From NCBI RefSeq assembly GCF_002090155.1, contig NZ_BBRM01000004.1:186001-250000 (forward strand): 64,000 bases of DNA, read 5' to 3'. Shown here piece after piece: positions 63,248 to 64,000 of the stretch. Under the pieces are notes generated by a model. That model saw only the letters and a program-made list of their open reading frames with translations, had not been told where the DNA came from and did not search any database. Positions within the stretch are counted from its first letter, which is position 1. Each line of letters begins with the position of its first letter. The translations under genes and the position numbers were made by a program. Source of the stretch: Demequina sp. NBRC 110056. GTDB taxonomy: Bacteria > Actinomycetota > Actinomycetes > Actinomycetales > Demequinaceae.

Positions 63248-64000
63248 TCAGTAGTTGGCAGGGCGCAGGAACCTCAGCGCACCCCGCACGCCGATGGTCC
63301 GCACGTGCCGCAGCGCGAAGGCGGGCTTGAGCAACCACGCCCATCCGCCGACGGCACGACTGAGCGCCGCCGACCTCGCGTCGATGTCCGCGTCGGTGCC
63401 CCACCGCGAACCCGAGCTCTCGGTGGGGTGCATCGCGACGGTCGCCGGCACCGCGTCAGCCGCGAGCCCCGCGCGAAGCATGTCCGCGATGAGGATGTAC
63501 TCGTCGCCGAGGTACAGCTCGGCCCCCGCGCCGAAGCGCTCGTCGTAGGCCACGCCGGCCGCCCGCGCCTGCTCGACGTCGGCGATCATCTCGTAGGTCG
63601 CGGCCTTGCCGCTGTTGCGCAGGGTCAGCGGGGTGACGCGCTCGGGGTAGCTCTTGCGGAACGCGCCCGTCTCGTCGACGGCGCGGCACAACGCGAGCGC
63701 CGCTCCGGAGTCGCGCAGGTGCGCCACCGCCTCCCCCACGCCGTCGAGGTCCACGGTCACGTCATCGTCGCAGAACAGCAGGTAGCGCCGCGACGCCCGG
63801 CGCAGCGCCTCGTTGCGGCTCTTCGCGACGCCGCGGGAGCGCAGCACGACCACGGTCGCGCCGCCGGCCTCCAGGCGTGCGATCTCTGCTCCCGCGCCCG
63901 CGGGGAGCTCCCCGCCCTCGACGCCGGTCTGGACCACGACCACCTGCTCCGCCCCGCCCAGCTCGGCCGCGAGCGGGATGGACGCAAGCCTGTCCGCCAG
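63248..64000 (-). CDS. Family 2-like glycosyltransferase, 5' end beyond the window
   Basis: 250 residues are visible and the frame stays open to the right edge, so the start is outside. VVVVQTGVEGGELPAG, GVAKSRNEALRRASRRYLLF and CDDDVTVD are the first GT-A half with the DxD metal/nucleotide-sugar motif. The second half (AVDETGAFRKSYPERVTP, RFGAGAELYLGDEYILIADM) has the acceptor-side ED-like region. The acceptor is unknown; wall polysaccharide is likely. Same strand as rplJ but separated by that gene's promoter. Confidence 0.8.
   Translation of the reverse strand: MADRLASIPLAAELGGAEQVVVVQTGVEGGELPAGAGAEIARLEAGGATVVVLRSRGVAKSRNEALRRASRRYLLFCDDDVTVDLDGVGEAVAHLRDSGAALALCRAVDETGAFRKSYPERVTPLTLRNSGKAATYEMIADVEQARAAGVAYDERFGAGAELYLGDEYILIADMLRAGLAADAVPATVAMHPTESSGSRWGTDADIDARSAALSRAVGGWAWLLKPAFALRHVRTIGVRGALRFLRPANY

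Overview
The window is a gene-dense, high-GC segment of an actinobacterial chromosome. GC-rich wobble positions, many GTG starts, GTGA/ATGA overlaps, short-lid adenylate kinase, the order infA-rpmJ-rpsM-rpsK-rpoA-rplQ-truA without rpsD, and several apparently leaderless genes fit the order Micrococcales (a Cellulomonadaceae or Demequinaceae relative is my guess, low confidence). I saw no rRNA or tRNA gene, CRISPR array, insertion sequence or phage gene.

Layout. 1-10.3 kb: housekeeping genes, mostly on the minus strand. They are a truncated membrane-anchored protein, tsaD, rimI, tsaB, tsaE, alr, acpS, glmS, a methyltransferase and a DedA protein, with a nitroreductase/DUF3817 pair and coaA on the plus strand. 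10.4-31.6 kb: a very long minus-strand run carrying the S10, spc and alpha ribosomal operons (rpsJ to rplQ, truA), followed by rplM-rpsI-glmM. It is interrupted between map and infA by three paralogous HEAT/LRV-like repeat genes. 31.8-33.4 kb: an orphan membrane protein and a sulfotransferase. 33.4-37.8 kb: the str operon (rpsL, rpsG, fusA, tuf). 38.0-53.9 kb: a nine-gene plus-strand accessory operon. 54.3-62.4 kb and upstream: rpoC, rpoB, rplL and rplJ with an L10-type leader, then a truncated glycosyltransferase.

The part most worth attention is the nine-gene operon between rpsL and rpoC. It encodes an FHA protein, a tail-anchored Ser/Thr kinase, a 2006-residue Ig/fibronectin-type surface protein, a MoxR ATPase, a DUF58 protein, a TgpA-like transglutaminase-fold membrane protein, a membrane FHA protein, a PP2C phosphatase and a tail-anchored protein rich in candidate phospho-threonine motifs. 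It resembles the PFNA cluster described in Bifidobacterium (pkb2, fn3, aaa-atp, duf58, tgm, prpC). Its transglutaminase domain has lost the catalytic Cys and His. Four copies of a T-x-V-x-x-R motif in two of its proteins suggest the ligands of the two FHA domains.

Other signals: a near-identical 25-nt hairpin element in the rpsJ and rpsL leaders; Asn in place of the rifampicin-pocket His in RpoB; a B-A-A-B mosaic repeat downstream of rpoC; a recurring GGCCGATGCG word concentrated in intergenic DNA; long Ala/Lys-rich extensions on L15 and L17; and consistent promoter boxes in front of the ribosomal operons.
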